Of a DNA stretch of 64,000 nucleotides, positions 36,355 to 50,500 are shown in pieces. Origin of the DNA: Macrostomum hystrix (taxonomy: Eukaryota; Platyhelminthes; Macrostomidae); contig CATNEN010000038.1 of NCBI GenBank assembly GCA_950097015.1, positions 27,069,001-27,133,000 on the forward strand, given 5' to 3'. A model generated the notes under the pieces. The model saw nothing but the letters and a program-made list of their open reading frames with translations, did no database searches and had not been told where the DNA came from. The translations under genes and the position numbers were made by a program. The number at the start of each line of letters is the position of its first letter. Within the stretch, counting starts at the first letter, position 1.

Positions 36355-36510
36355 GTTTTGCTCCTAGAGGTCGTAAATTGCGCGACAAGCCTCAAAGCCT
36401 TCTCTCCGTGGCTGCGCCTCAAATGAATGTGGCCTCGCTGCGGCATCGAACTCAGGGACCTTGGTGCGAGAGGAAAACACGTTAGAGTGCTCTGCCACTC
36501 AGCCACCCTA
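36355..36510 (-). mobile_element. SINE family 1 copy
   Basis: Minus strand: GGGTGGCTGAGTGGCAGAGC head, then CTGAGTTCGATGCCGC, then the shared body ending near the repeat array at 36345. Confidence 0.75.
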
Positions 36511-37019
36511 TAATTCACTACTTACCTATTATATATTTCAATTTCAAAGAGTGTCTAAATGAATGAATGCTAAGAAAAAAAAATCACGTTCGCGTTTGGT
36601 ACACGTTCTATATAGACTTTCAGACAAGAAAATGTTATTAAAAAATCAATGCAAGTTTTCTGGCTTCCTGGCCCAATCTACATGGATCTGTGCAGTGAAT
36701 GTGCATGCGAAGATAGTTCTGTAGAATCCATTTCAAATTATACAACCTAGTGGTAGTCGATGCATTTACACGGTGGCAACAGAATTCCGTAGCACGAAAA
36801 TATCATTCGCATAAGATTTTGGACACTGCTTGAACACTGTAAAAATGCATGGCCTTTCACTGTATGCAGCTGTTAAGATCGACGCCCCAAATTTGATCGG
36901 CATTTTTTTAATTCAGCAAATCTGTTATAAAACCTTCGAGGTCTTTGGGATAAATAATAACACGGAAACGTTGGATAGGTGAAGTAAAATTGGTTTAGGA
37001 CAATCTGTTTGGGCAATTC
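36511..37019. other. Unassigned spacer
   Basis: No gene or repeat recognised. Confidence 0.55.
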
Positions 37020-37024
37020 AATTG

Positions 37025-37685
37025 GAGGATGTCCACCAAATCAATGAAGACACATTTGGAGGGTGTCCACCAAATCAATGAAGACACAGTTGGAGGGTGT
37101 CCACCAAATCAAAGAAGACACAGTTGGAGGGTGTCCACCAAATCAATTAAGACACAGTTGGAGGGTGTCCACCAAATCAAAGAAGACACAGTTGGAGGGT
37201 GTCCACCAAATCAATTAAGACACAGTTGGAGGGTGTCCACCAAATCAATTAAGACACAGTTGGAGGGTGTCTACTAAATCAATTAAGACACAGTTGGAGG
37301 TTGTCCACCAAATCAATGAAGACAGAGTTGAAGTGTGTCCACCAAATCAAAGAAGATACAGTTGGAGGTTGTCCACCAAATCAAAGAAGACACAGTTGGA
37401 GGGTGTCTACTAAATTAATGAAGACACAGTTGGAGGGTGTCCACCAAATCAAAGAAGACACAGTTGGAGGGTGTCCACCAAAATCAAAGAAGACACAGTT
37501 GGAGAGTGTCCACCAAATCAATGAAGACACAGTTGGAGGGTGTCCACCAAATCAAAGAAGACACAGTTGGAGGGTGTCCACCAAATCAAGGAAGACACAG
37601 TTGGAGGGTGTCTACTAAATTAATGAAGACACAGTTGGAGAGTGTCTACTAAATCAATGAAGACACAGTTAGAGGGTGTCCATTA
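37025..37685. repeat. 34-bp minisatellite
   Basis: About 19 units of GGAGGGTGTCCACCAAATCA then ATGAAGACACAGTT. Since 34 is not a multiple of 3, each open frame cycles through three different peptides. Confidence 0.94.
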
Positions 37686-37689
37686 AATC

Positions 37690-39170
37690 AATAGCAAGAG
37701 CCGTTGCTAGAATCGCAGCAAGAGCCGTAGCTAGAATCGCAGCAAGAGCCGTAGCTAGAATCGCAGCAAGAGCAATAGCTGGAATCGTAGCTAGAAGCGC
37801 AGCAAGAGCGATAGCTGGAATCGCAGCAAGAGCCATAGCTGGAATCGTAGCTAGAAGCGCAGCAAGAGCGATAGCTGGAATCGCAGCAAGAGCCGTAGCT
37901 AGAATCGTAGCAAGAGCCTTAGCTGGAATCGTAGCTAGAAGCGCAGCAAGAGCGATAGCTGGAATCGCAGCAAGAGCCGTAGCTAGAATCGCAGCAAGAG
38001 CCATAGCTGGAATCGTAGCTAGAAGCGCAGCAAGAGCGATAGCTGGAATCGCAGCAAGAGCCGTAGCTAGAATCGTAGCAAGAGCCGTAGCTGGAATCGT
38101 AGCTAGAAGCGCAGCAAGAGCGATATCTGGAATCGCAGCAAGAGCCGTAGCTAGAATCGCAGCAAGAGCCGTAGCTGGAATCGTAGCAAGAGCCGTAGCT
38201 AGAATCGTAGCTAGAAGCGCAGCAAGAGCGATAGCTGGAATTGCAGCAAGAGCTATAGCTAGAATCGCAGCAAGAGCCGTAGCTGGAATCGTAGCAAGAG
38301 CCGTAGCTGGAATCGTAGCTAGAAGCGCAGCAAAAGCGATATCTGGAATCGCAGCAAGAGCCGTAGCTAGAATTGCAGCAAGAGCCGTAGGTGGAATCGT
38401 AGCTAGAAGCGCAGCAAAAGCGATATCTGGAATCGCAGCAAGAGCCGTAGCTAGAATTGCAGCAAGAGCCGTAGGTGGAATCGTAGCTAGAAGCGCAGCA
38501 AAAGCGATATCTGGAATCGTAGCAAGAGCCGTAGCTAGAATCGCAGCAAGAGCAATAGCTAGAATCGCAGCAAGAGCCGTAGCTAGAATCGCAGCAAGAG
38601 CAATAGCTAGAATCGCAGCAAGAGCCGTAGCTAGAAGCGCAGCAAGAGCGATAGCTGGAATCGCAGCAAGAGCAATAGCTAGAATCGCAGCAAGAGCAAT
38701 AGCTAGAATCGTAGCAAGAGCAATAGCTAGAATCGCAGCAAGAGCCGTAGCTAGAATCGCAGCAAGAGCAATAGCTAGAATCGCAGCAAGAGCCGTAGCT
38801 GGAATCGTAGCTAGAAGCGCATCAAAGGCGATATCTGGAATCGTAGCAAGAGCCGTAGCTAGAATCGCAGCAAGAGCCGTAGCTGGAATCGTAGCAAGAG
38901 CCGTAGCTGGAATCGTAGCTAGAAGCGCAGCAAAAGCGATATCTGGAGTCGCAGCAAGAGCCGTAGCTAGAATCGCAGCAAGAGCCGTAGCTGGAATCGT
39001 AGCTAGAAGCGCAGCAAAAGCGATATCTGGAATCGTAGCAAGAGCCGTAGCTAGAATCGCAGCAAGAGCAATAGCTAGAATCGCAGCAAGAGCCGTAGCT
39101 AGAAGCGCAGCAAGAGCGATAGCTGTAATCGCAGCAAGAGCCGTAGCTAGAATCGCAGCAAGAGCAAACA
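37690..39170 (-). repeat. 24-bp-based minisatellite related to the array at 1-1035, inverted
   Basis: Reverse-complement units read TCTTGCTGCGATTCTAGCTA then CGGC, about 80% like the 24-mer at 1-1035 (TCCTGCTTCGATTCTAGCTA then CAAC). It is open on both strands for about 500 codons, which is a repeat artefact. Confidence 0.93.
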
Positions 39171-40059
39171 CTAGTCCTATTGCTTACCGTTTACTTTTAT
39201 CTGAATATTGGAAAATACAACCAAAGCTTCATTTGAAATAATATTGTTCTTGTCTTTTTTGGAACAGATGTTTAATAAAAATGGTTGCAGCACAAAGTTG
39301 CAATAGAGAAATTGTCGGAGACAGACATACAGCCCAGTTTTTGTTTATTATTGCTGTTTACATATGAAAATTGACAGTTAAAGGTGAACTAGCTGAACAC
39401 GGAAAAGCAATACCAAAGTATTTTTTTAACTTACGAGTATGTAGGCAGATGAAAAATATGCCAATATTAGTTACGAGAATATGACGAAAGCTTTTAGTCA
39501 TATATTATTATGTCGGAGGACGAAAATTACGAACACGGTAGATTGACTACAGATTTTAATTCTGAACAAAATTACCACATATATTGACAGGATTACATAA
39601 CTAGAAGGTTACGATGCTAATATGTTTTTTCTCAATTTTCCTCAACTCGGCAAACGAATGGCTGTCGATTTTCCCAAGCCACACTGTCTTTACTGTGCAG
39701 CATTGCAACAATTTTAGTAATATAAATGAGTACAAGTTAAAACACATATTTTGAAGACAACACTAAGGGCGATAAGTTATGCAGCTTTGCGAATAAGCAA
39801 AATCAGGTGCTATTATATATCAAGCAGGGCAGGTGGTCTGGAACAGATTATTCACGACTTGGAAAAAAAACGGTGTCTAATACGCAGACTTTAATTAGTC
39901 CACACCTAAAGTGCAAATTTATATATTCGATTAAACTAATTAATAACCACTTAGCCGCATGCGAGGCTAACCAAAATGCTTCGGTAGCCTTTGGGTTGGG
40001 GGATGTTGTGTTTGTAGCTAGTGTGCGCAGCTGAAATCTATAACTAATTAGGGAGAGGA
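39171..40059. other. Unassigned AT-rich spacer
   Basis: No gene seen. Confidence 0.55.
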
Positions 40060-40505
40060 AAGAATGTGGAGACGCGGTAGATAGGGTGGATAGGGCAGGC
40101 AGGGATAGGGAAGGCAGGGTAGATAAGGGAGACAGTAGATAGGGTGGATAGGGGAGAAAGCAGATAGGGTGGATATGGGAGGCAGGTAGATAGCGGAGGC
40201 AGAGTAGATAGCGGAGGCAGAGTAGATAGGGGAGGCAGGGTAGATAGGAGAGGCAGAGTAGATAGAGGAGGCAGGGTAGATAGGGGAGGCAGGGTAGATA
40301 GGGGAGACAGTTGATAGGATAGATAGAAGAGGCAGGGTAGATTGGGGAGGCAGTAGATAGGGTGGATAGGGGAGACAGTAGATAGGGCGGATAGGGGAGG
40401 CAGGGTACATATGGGAGGCAGGGTAGATAGGGAAGACAGTAGATAGGTTAGATAGGGGAGGCAGGGTAGATAGGGGAGACAGTAGATAGGATATATAGGG
40501 GACAG
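40060..40505. repeat. Degenerate purine-rich repeat
   Basis: Irregular units of GTAGATAGGGGAGGCAGG and GATAGGGTGGATAGGG. Confidence 0.88.
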
Positions 40506-41550
40506 ATAAAATTTAGGTGGAGAGAAGAGAGAGAAGGTAGCATAGTCAGAGAGGTCTAAGGAAGAGGAGTTCGACAATTTAAAAGCTGGCACAGACACAG
40601 AGCACAGAGGAGTACATTTGCAAACGAAAAAGTTGCAAGAACTACACAATTTTTGACAAGGAAATTACTTTTGTTACAATTATTTAAAAGTAAAAAACTA
40701 GGCATTTAGCTCGCCCCTACGGAACAGACAAACCTGCAAACTGCGGGGGTAGCGACAAAAAATGCAGTTAGAAACTCAATCGCTATAGAAACAACGACGC
40801 GTTTGAAGCGGAGTTTTGTGCAGCAATGTGCATAAGTATAGCATTGGCATGCACAATATATGGCATGGCCACTAATGCACTGTGATAGGTTTTGCAAGAA
40901 AAATGACAACTTATTTATATTAAATGACGTTGCTAAAGGCCTATTAAAATTTATAGTAACGATTGCTAGAGTTTTATTTTATATATAGGGCACAGTGATT
41001 CACAACAATTAATCATTCATCATCACCAACTCAGATTGTCCAGTTTGTAATTAAGATTTTGCGCCGCGGCTACCTTTGTGAGGCCTATAGATAATGGCAA
41101 TTAACTCCGTTTAGTTAGGTAACTCGACTATACTTTGATAATTGGTGTGTTATCTAGTGAGTGTCAAAAGCCTAATAATTTATTTGTAAAACCCTACTAG
41201 ACTCACTAACTGACTTACTGGGCCCCGTGTGAATTAGAAATAGAAGCGGATAGCTTTCTAATCTTGTCTGTTTTTATAGATTCAATTTAATAAACCATCG
41301 AATTGATAAGACGAGGAAGTAAATAAGGACGTCACATGACGAACGTGAGATGCGACGTTGAGAAAGTAATTTTGTTGTTTTGTTCAGTAAGATGTAGCTT
41401 AGTCTATACACGTTTGTAGATATTTATAAAATGCCATAATGAAACAGACAGAAGATTAGCCAAGCCAGCTTAATTAGCCAGTTAATTAATTGATTATTTC
41501 TCAGCCAGTGCAACCATAAGGAACCAATATCCGCAGTCGATACGAATTAT
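40506..41550. other. 3' flank of the BAZ1-family gene
   Basis: AT-rich DNA downstream of the stop codon at 41551; a minus-strand AATAAA at 41184-41179 could end the transcript. No other gene seen. Confidence 0.45.
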
Positions 41551-44500
41551 TCAGACATAGAAGCTACGCCTCGGGTATCGGCCAATCAAATCGTTCTGCC
41601 GGAGCAGTTTAGCCAGCTGCTGCTCCAGTCGGAGGGCGCAAGCCAGCTCCTCGCTCTCTGCCGGATTATACTCTGTGGCATTGCTAAATAGCTGGGCAAA
41701 GTCCGACATCAGCTGATCGGTGCCGCTATAGCCGCCACGTTGTAGGCGATTGCGCATGTCCTGCAGACAGATGGGCTTGGTCACAATCTGGTAATAGTCT
41801 GGCGCATCAGCCGGATCCACCGGGTCTACAAATGGCCAGGCGTCGCGATGCCGACAGATCCGATCTAGCAACAACTTGCACAGGCTCTGCTGCTGCTGCT
41901 GCTGATGTACTGAGTCCGTTGACAGTCGGGCCCGCTTCAACGGCGGAGGATTCGAACCAGCGCCGCCGCCACCGCTGCTGGTGCGACTTCGCTTGCCCCG
42001 CGAGTTTTTTCTTTTGACCTTGGCGACGTCCTCTTCATCCCCATCATCATTGCTATCGTCATCTTGGGCCTCCTCCTCATCATCCTCCTCTTCTTCATCG
42101 GAATGATCGCTGTCTTTACCTCGCCTCTTGTTAATCTTGGCTTTGGCTTTCGCGGTTGTCTTCGAAGACTGCCGCTTCACTGGCTGCCGCTTGCTCTGCT
42201 GCTTGGAGTTGCGCCGGTTAGAGTCAATAGACGAAACAGATTTCCGACTGGCTGTCTGCTGCTTACGCTGGCTGACAGCCGCTGACCCCGAGGAACGCCT
42301 GGATTGCTTCGCAGGCTCAGGCGAGTCGCCGTCATCTTCCTCTTCTTCTTCTTCTTCTTCTTCGTCATCATCTTCGGCTTCATCGCTGTCATTGTTGTCC
42401 TTTTCGTTGTCATCGTCGACAATCATCTGCTCCTCTTCATCTTCGTCACCATTGTTCTCAGCCTCCTGGACGTCCTCTTCGGACTCGTCCTCTTCCTCTT
42501 CCTCATGATCATCGTCCTCGTTGTTTCCTTCTTCGTCATCGTCGCTGGAGTCCGGCTTACGGGACTGGAGAAAAGGAAAATTGCATACTTATTTGTTTCT
42601 ACTTCAAGTAGACAGAAAGCCTCCATGCAGCCTAAATGTCATGAAGCCTCTGTTTTTTACCTCGCTAAGGCCGGGAGTTCGAATCTGAGCCGGAATTAAA
42701 CAGCTAGCTGTAAGTGAATTTTAGTTTAAAAAATACTAACCTTGAATTTGCCGCGAGACGCTGACGAGGGTCGGCCAGCCACGGCTTTGCCATTAACAGC
42801 GGCTGACGATCCGGACTTCCGTTTGACAGTAGAGGCAGCGGCGGAGGCGGAAGCACCCTTCGACCGCTTCCTGTTTGTTTTATCATTTGGGTCAACGATT
42901 TTTCTAGGCCTGCCGCGAGTGGCGCCAACTTTGCGACCTCCTCCTCCTCCACCACCGCCGCCGCCGCCGCCGCCGCCGCCGCGGCACATTGAGCAGCGGA
43001 AGGCCGACCGCGCATTGGATCGAAGCGGAGGCTCGTGACAGCCGGGATGATAATGTGACTGGCAGTCGGTGCACTGCATCAGCGGCGTGCTGGAGTCGCC
43101 GACATGCTCGCACACCTGGCAGACGGCTTCGTCGTTGTCTTCGTCGTCGTCGTCATAGTTTAGCGTCGCCGCTGTGTCGTCATCGTCGCCGACGTCCTCT
43201 TCGTAGAAGCCGCGCGATCGTCGATTTCGGCGCTGTCGACTGGCGCCACTGCCGGCCGCAGCTGAGGACGAAGTCTTTTTAGCGGCCCCGGAGGATTTGG
43301 CGGGAGCGCAGGCCGTGCAGTGCCAATCGCCGGATGGTCGCTCAGTCAGACGCGGCCGGAGACAGTCCGGATGGAAGGCCCGATTGCAGTTCTCGCATAG
43401 CAACAGATTGGGCGGATCCCGCCGGACCCGACATACCTGGCACTTGGCATTGGCGGTGCTCTTGTCCCAGTTGACGCTGCTGTCTAGCACCGATAGGAGG
43501 AAATTCAACCGGCTCCAGGTGCCACAGGAGGCCACGCTGGCGCGCCACTGCTCGGAGAAGTCGTGATCTTTGAAGGCGCCGTAACGGCAGCGCTCGAGTA
43601 CATGTTTCTCGACCTGGGATAATGAAACGATTTTTATTTCCATTTCAACATTCTGAGAAAGACAGCGGGCTAAGTTGGCGGTCCCTGGGCTCGAATCTGC
43701 GGCGAGGACGCATACATTTTCGGGGTGCAGTCGCGGATAGAAGTCATAACAGTAGGAATACCCCCGGGGGATTACAAATACTTTTATGTTTTCTCTGTAT
43801 CTACCAAAATATTCAATCAATTGAAATGAAAATCCAGAAAACTTTGAAAATTTTAAATTTTAACCAGAAAGGTTAAACTAATTCCGCCCTATCAAATGAA
43901 TCGGCTTCCTAAATCACAAATTATCGGCATCGTAGAGATATTCAACGATGCTGGTAAGAGTGTCTGGTGGCAGAACCACAAATATAGGCATTACTTTTCT
44001 GCTCAAAAAATGTCATCATGCAACTATATCGGCTATCATTTATAACTATTTTTGTTAATTCATTATTTTTTATCAAATATAAATTCACCAGAGTTTTTTC
44101 AGATCAATGTTAGTTGTCCTTGCCACAAGGATCTTCGGCAAGAATCGCTGAATATCTCGACGATGTTGACTCGGACGGCTATCCCTGTAAAAAATTCGGC
44201 TGCTTCTTCGGCGGGTTTTTGTGCAAAATAGGAGTGGTATCTACCAAAATCCCCCCTATCTCGCGCAAGAGTTAAAGAAACCACTCAGGAAGCAGCCGAT
44301 GTAACCGTAAATTGTGCGGAAACCGCCGAGGAATCATCCGAACCAGTGGCCCATGGGACAACCAGAGAACTCTTTACGGGCGATTCCTCGGCGGTTTCTG
44401 AGCATGGAATCTTCCGAACTGGAGGATTCTTTGGGTGATTCCTCGGCGGTTTCTGCGCACGGAATCTCACGAACTGGAGGATTCTTTGGGTGATTCCTCG

Positions 44501-47500
44501 GCGGTTTCTGAGCATGGAATCTTCCGAGCTGGAAGATTCTTTGGGTGATTCCTCGGCGGTTTCTGCGCACGAATCTCAAGAACTGGAGGATTCTTTGGTT
44601 GATTCCTTGGCGGTTTCTGAGCATGGAATCTTCCGAGCTAAAGGATTCTTTGGGTGATTCCTCGGCGGTTTCTGCGCACGGAATCTCACGAACTGGAGGA
44701 TTCTTAGGGTGATTCCTTGGCGGTTTCTGAGCATGGAATCTTCCGAGCTAAAGGATTCTTTGGGTGATTCCTCGGCGGTTTCTGCGCACGAAATCTCACG
44801 AGCTAAAGGATTCTTTGGGTGATTCCTTGGCGGTTTCTGAGCATGGAATCTCTCGAACTGGAGGATTATTTGGGTGATTCCTTGGCGGTTTCTGCGCATC
44901 GAATCTTCCAAACTGGAGAACTCTTTGGCTGACTACTCGTGGTTTCTAAGCATGGAATCTCCTTGAGGATTCCCTCCAGTTCGGGTTTCACGTCACAATT
45001 AAGACATTGATCGTAGCATCTGGCCCAGACCGAAATAAATCAATCAACTTTAGAAATTTAGATTCAGATAGTGGACTTTCACGAAAATCGGTCATTTAGT
45101 TAAGGAGCTATTGTGAAGTAGGCAGTGGGTACTTAAAATACACCGTGGACTTTCCTTAGGGGGGGATAGCTTGTTCTTTGTGTAGCGTGTGCATGTGCGT
45201 ATAGCGTGTGCTCAGGAGTCAGCGAAATGGACAGCCTAGTGTTAAAGAGCTTAATTTATAATTTTCACGTCAAGAGTTCGATTCTCGGCACAAGATAATA
45301 AATCGGCGCTTTTTATCAATCTGGAGAAATCAACATTTTTATTTTCAATGAGCTCACCATCAGCATACAGGTAGCCAGCTGGCCAATCGTAGACGAATCC
45401 CATTGTTCCAGAGTCTTCTTCAGCTTGGCGGGATTTGGCACGCCGCCAAGGCCGCCCTGGGTCAGCCCGGTCTCTGTGCGGGCCAGCTCTTCAGCAAACA
45501 TGCACTTCAGGTTGGCAACAGCAGACAGGGAATCTTCGGCATTAGGCGCAGAGGCTGCCATAGCCGCTGGCTGCTGCTGCCTGGCGATCTCGCGACGCAG
45601 ACGATCGGCTACGCGTTCTAGCTCGCGTTTCAGAGCAGACTCGCGCACACCAGTTGGTAACAGAGAGACCAGAAGAGCATTAAGATCGGCTTCGGAGTCC
45701 AACTGGCGCCATTCGTTAGGAGCAAACTGGTCCGTTGGCCAGGTGAACTCCTCGCAGTCGCTATCGACGGCTGCTGTTGACGCCGCTTGCTCATTGCCGG
45801 CCTTATTTTCCAACTGCTGCTGCTGTTGGGGCTTCTTTGGAGATTTGCTGAAATGTTTTATCGACATAGGAGCTAGTTTGCCATCTACTCGTAGGAACAG
45901 GGTTCAATAAGATCTAGGAATAGGGACCAATGAGATCTAGGAACAGGGATCAATGAGATCTAGGAATAGGGATCAATAAGATCTAGGAACAGGTTCAATA
46001 AGATCTAGGAATAGGGATCAATAAGATCTAGGAACAGGTTCAATAAGATCTAGGAATAGGGATCAATAAGATCTAGGAACAGGGATCAATAAGATCTAGG
46101 AACAGGTTCAATAAGATCTAGGAATAGGGATCAATAAGATCTAGGAACAGGTTCAATAAGATCTAGGAATAGGGATCAATAAGATCTAGGAACAGGTTCA
46201 ATAAGATCTAGGAATAGGGATCAATAAGATCTAGGAACAGGTTCAATGAGATCTAGGAATAGGGATCAATAAGATCTAGGAACAGGTTCAATGAGATCTA
46301 GGAATAGGGATCAATAAGATCTAGGAACAGGTTCAATGAGATCTAGGAATAGGGATCAATAAGATCTAGGAACAGGTTCAATGAGATCTAGAAACTGAGG
46401 TCAATGAGAACTAGGAACAGGGATCAATGAGATCTAGGAACAGGTTCAATGAGATCTAGAAACTGAGGTCAATGAGAACTAGGAACAGGGATCAATGAGA
46501 TCTAGGAATAGGGATCAATAAGATCTAGGAACAGGTTCAATAAGATCTAGGAATAGGGATCAATAAGATCTAGGAACAGGTTCAATGAGATCTAGGAATA
46601 GGGATCAATAAGATCTAGGAACAGGTTCAATGAGATCTAGAAACTGAGGTCAATGAGAACTAGGAACAGGGATCAATGAGATCTAGAAACTGAGGTCAAT
46701 GAGAACTAGGAACAGGGATCAATGAGATCTAGGAACAGGTTCAATGAGATCTAGAAACTGAGGTCAATGAGAACTAGGAACAGGGATCAATGAGATCTAG
46801 GAACAGGTTCAATGAGATCTAGAAACTGAGGTCAATGAGTACTAGGAATAGGGATCAATGAGATCTAGGAATAGGGATCAATGAGATCTAGGAATAGGGA
46901 TCAATGAGATCTAGGAATAGGGATCAATGAGTACTAGGAATAGGGATCAATGAGATCTAGGAATAGGGATCAATGAGATCTAGGAATAGGGATCAATGAG
47001 ATCTAGGAATAGGGATCAATGAGATCTAGGAATAGGGATCAATGAGATCTAGGAATAGGGATCAATGAGATCTAGGAATAGGGATCAATGAGATCTAGGA
47101 ATAGGGATCAATGAGATCTAGGAATAGGGATCAATGAGATCTAGGAATAGGGATCAATGAGATCTTGGAATAGGGATCAATGAGATCTAGGAACAGGGAT
47201 CAACGAGATCTAGGAACAGGGATCAATGAGATCTAGGAATAGGGATCAATGAGATCTAGGAATAGGGATCAATGAGATCTAGAAACTGAGGTCAATGAGT
47301 ACTAGGAATAGGGATCAATGAGATCTAGGAATAGGGATCAATGAGATCTAGGAACAGGGATCAAGGTGATCTAGGAACAGGGATCAATGAGATCTTGGAA
47401 TAGGGATCAAGGTGATCTAGGAACAGGGATCAACGAGATCTAGAAACAGGGATCAATGAGATCTTGGAATAGGGATCAATGAGATCTAGGAACAGGGATC

Positions 47501-50500
47501 AACGAGATCTAGGAACAGGGATCAAGGTGATCTAGGAACAGGATCAATGAGATCTAGGAACAGGGATCAAGGTGATCTAGGAACAGGATCAATGAGATCT
47601 AGGAACAGGGATCAATGAGATCTAGGAACTGAGATCAATGAGATCTTGGAATAGGGATCAATGAGATCTAGGAACTGAGATCAATGAGATCTTGGAATAG
47701 GGATCAATGAGATCTAGGAACAGGGATCAATGAGATCTAGGAACAGGGATCAATGAGATCTAGGAACTGAGATCAATGAGATCTTGGAATAGGGATCAAT
47801 GAGATCTAGGAACTGAGATCAATGAGATCTAGGAACAGGGATCAATAAGATTTCCTAATCTTGGACAAGGTTAAAAAATATTGGTCAATAGAGTATGCAA
47901 GTTCAGATGCAGGTAGAATTTAAGGTAGAATTAATTTACCCTTCGGCGCTATTTTTAGCAGTGTCAAGATCGCACACTGACGCATCGCGGCGTACACCAG
48001 CCCAGCCGGTCTCAACCAGCAGGCGGCCTGGCGCGCACCTCAAATGCCAGTAGCGGGCGTGACCTCGATCCCGGCCAAGCGGCTTGGCCCGGGCGGCCGC
48101 CCGACTGTCGGAGATGGCCCGCTCGTATTCACGGTCGGCGGCGGCGATAGCGGAGTCGATGCGAGCCCATTCGGCCTCCTGGGCTCGGCGCTGGCGTTCG
48201 GCTTTTTCGCGCACCTCGCGTTCGCGAGCCTGCGGGATGCGGCGAGATGGAGAGAGAGTGGCTTGTCAGCCAGGGACAGACACTAAAGACAGGCTACAGA
48301 CACCAAAGACAGGCTACAGACACTAAAGACAGGCTACAGACACTAAAGACAGGCTACAGACACTAAAGACAGGCTACAGACACTAAAGACGGGCTACAGA
48401 CACTAAAGACAGGCTACAGACACTAAAGACGGGCTACAGACACTAAAGACGGGCTACAGACACTAAAGACGGGCTACAGACACTAAGACGGGCTACAGAC
48501 ACTAAAGACGGGCTACAGACACTAAAGACAGGCTACAGACACCAAAGACAGGCTACAGACACCAAAGACAGGCTACAGACACCAAAGACAGGCTACAGAC
48601 AGACAGCTGACCTGTTCAGCCAGAGCAATCAGCCTAGACGACATTTTAACCGACGCCGCCACAGGAGGCCTGGCGTCACCGGCATCGTCAACTAAGGCAC
48701 CAACAGTGGTGGCGGCAGCCTTCTCAGTTTTCTCAGTCTTGCGCTTGGCCTTCTCCAGTTTGAGTCGGTCATTTTTCGCCTTCAGAGCGGCTACGCGCTT
48801 CTTGTGAGCGGCCGTGGCCCGCTGAACGCAGTCCTCGATGTAGTCGGCCAGAACATCGGAGCGGAGCAGTTTCTCGGTGAGCTGTTCCAGCACAGACAGC
48901 TTGTCTTCAATGGACAGATCGTGCAGCTCAACGCGCTCCATCCTGTCTAGCAGGCTGGCCAGCTCGGGGGTCAGCTTCTCTTCCTCGGCCTCATCATCTT
49001 CCTCATCGTTGTTGCTGTTCTCCTCGTCTTGATCTTCGCCGTCGCCCTCCTCGTCGCTGCTGGCCTTGTCGCAGTCCTGAGCCTCGTTGTCGCTGTCCTC
49101 CGCAGCGGCTGCTGCCACACTGCGCCTGCGACGCTGCTTTCGCTTCTGCTTGGCGTTTCCGCTGTTAGCGGCGTGGCTGCTAGAGGAAGTGCCATTGTTG
49201 AGCGCTTTCTCGGCCGCGGCTAGTTAAACATGAGAGAGTAGGGTTAGGAATCGACAATGCAACTAGTGATGGACAAGCCAACATGCAACTAACCTTAATC
49301 GTAAAAGCTGTCTGCTTAAATTAAATAAAAAAGCTTATTATAAGTTAAAACCCTGGCAACCAAAACTTAAAACATTCGAAATCCCGATACCTAACACGCT
49401 AAACCAAGATGTCTAAACCCTAGCAACCTGAACCCGAAAACCTAGCAACCAGAACCCAAAACCCTAACAACCTGAACCCAAAACCTTAGCAACCAGAACC
49501 CAAAACCCTAACAACCTGAACCCAAAACCCTAACAGCCTGACACTGTTTAACAACTCACACTTAAATTGTTATAACCCTTAACAAGTCCGGAAGCCACTC
49601 ACCCTCCTCGGCGCGCTTCCTGGGTGCCAGCAGCACTCTCGCCATCTCGGCGGCCGTGTACTCGCTAACCGGCATGTCGGTCAGCAGGGTGCCGAGCTCC
49701 CGCCTGCCACCGGCGATCTGCTCATCCTGCAGCAGTGCGCGCAGCAGCATAGCCAATAATCCGCTAACATATGCGTAACCGCTAGCCTCCTTGGACACGA
49801 GGGCGTTCAGCAGTTTGTCAACTGTTAGCGACATATTTTCGTCGCCGGTAACTTCGTCGGCCAGAGGAATCGCGGCGACGCCGGCGGAGGAACTATTCTG
49901 AGCCAGGAGCGGCCGATAGGCGCAGAAAAACTCGGCCAGCATAATAGCACGGCCAAGCTGGTCGACCGGAAATTCGGCTGGCAGTTCCAGCGGCTTCGGC
50001 GACGGCAGCTGACGGGTGTCCGCTGTGACTAGGGCGCTGTCTTCAAAGCGACGCTTTTTAGCATCCAATGTCATCTGGGTTGAGGATAAGAACAATTTTA
50101 TGTATATAAAGCGACAATGCAAATTTCTGAACTCAACGCTGAACTGAACACAAAAATAAGCAAACCCGGAAAAAATTCACGTAAACCCGGAAAATTTCGT
50201 GCAAAACCGGAATAAAAGTAAACAATGAAATTTCAATTCAAACGTTAAATTCTTTTTTGCATCACTTTAAGTTAAAACCAAGTATGGAATGAAAATAAAA
50301 ATACTAGATAGTAGCCTATCTAAGCTAATCAGCCTCACCTTTGCCTTTAGCTTGGCCTCCTCTCGTTTGGCCTTGCGATGCTCGGCTCGCTGCTCAGGTG
50401 TCATAGCTTCTATGCGCTTACGCTCGTTAAGTCTGGCTTGAACAGCCCGCAGACGATCGCGCACAGCAACTGGCAGCGCGTTCACCTGTCGCTCGGTTAG

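Noticed and set aside
42128..42508. Plus-strand Ser-rich and Leu-rich frames opposite the BAZ1 acidic exon
   Set aside because: They are shadows of the acidic tract, whose minus-strand frame continues into the bromodomain.
42630..42700. tRNA-like stretch in BAZ1 intron 11, and a similar one near 43660
   Set aside because: Only a B-box-like GTTCGAATC or GCTCGAATC core is seen; there is too little to call a tRNA or assign a SINE family.
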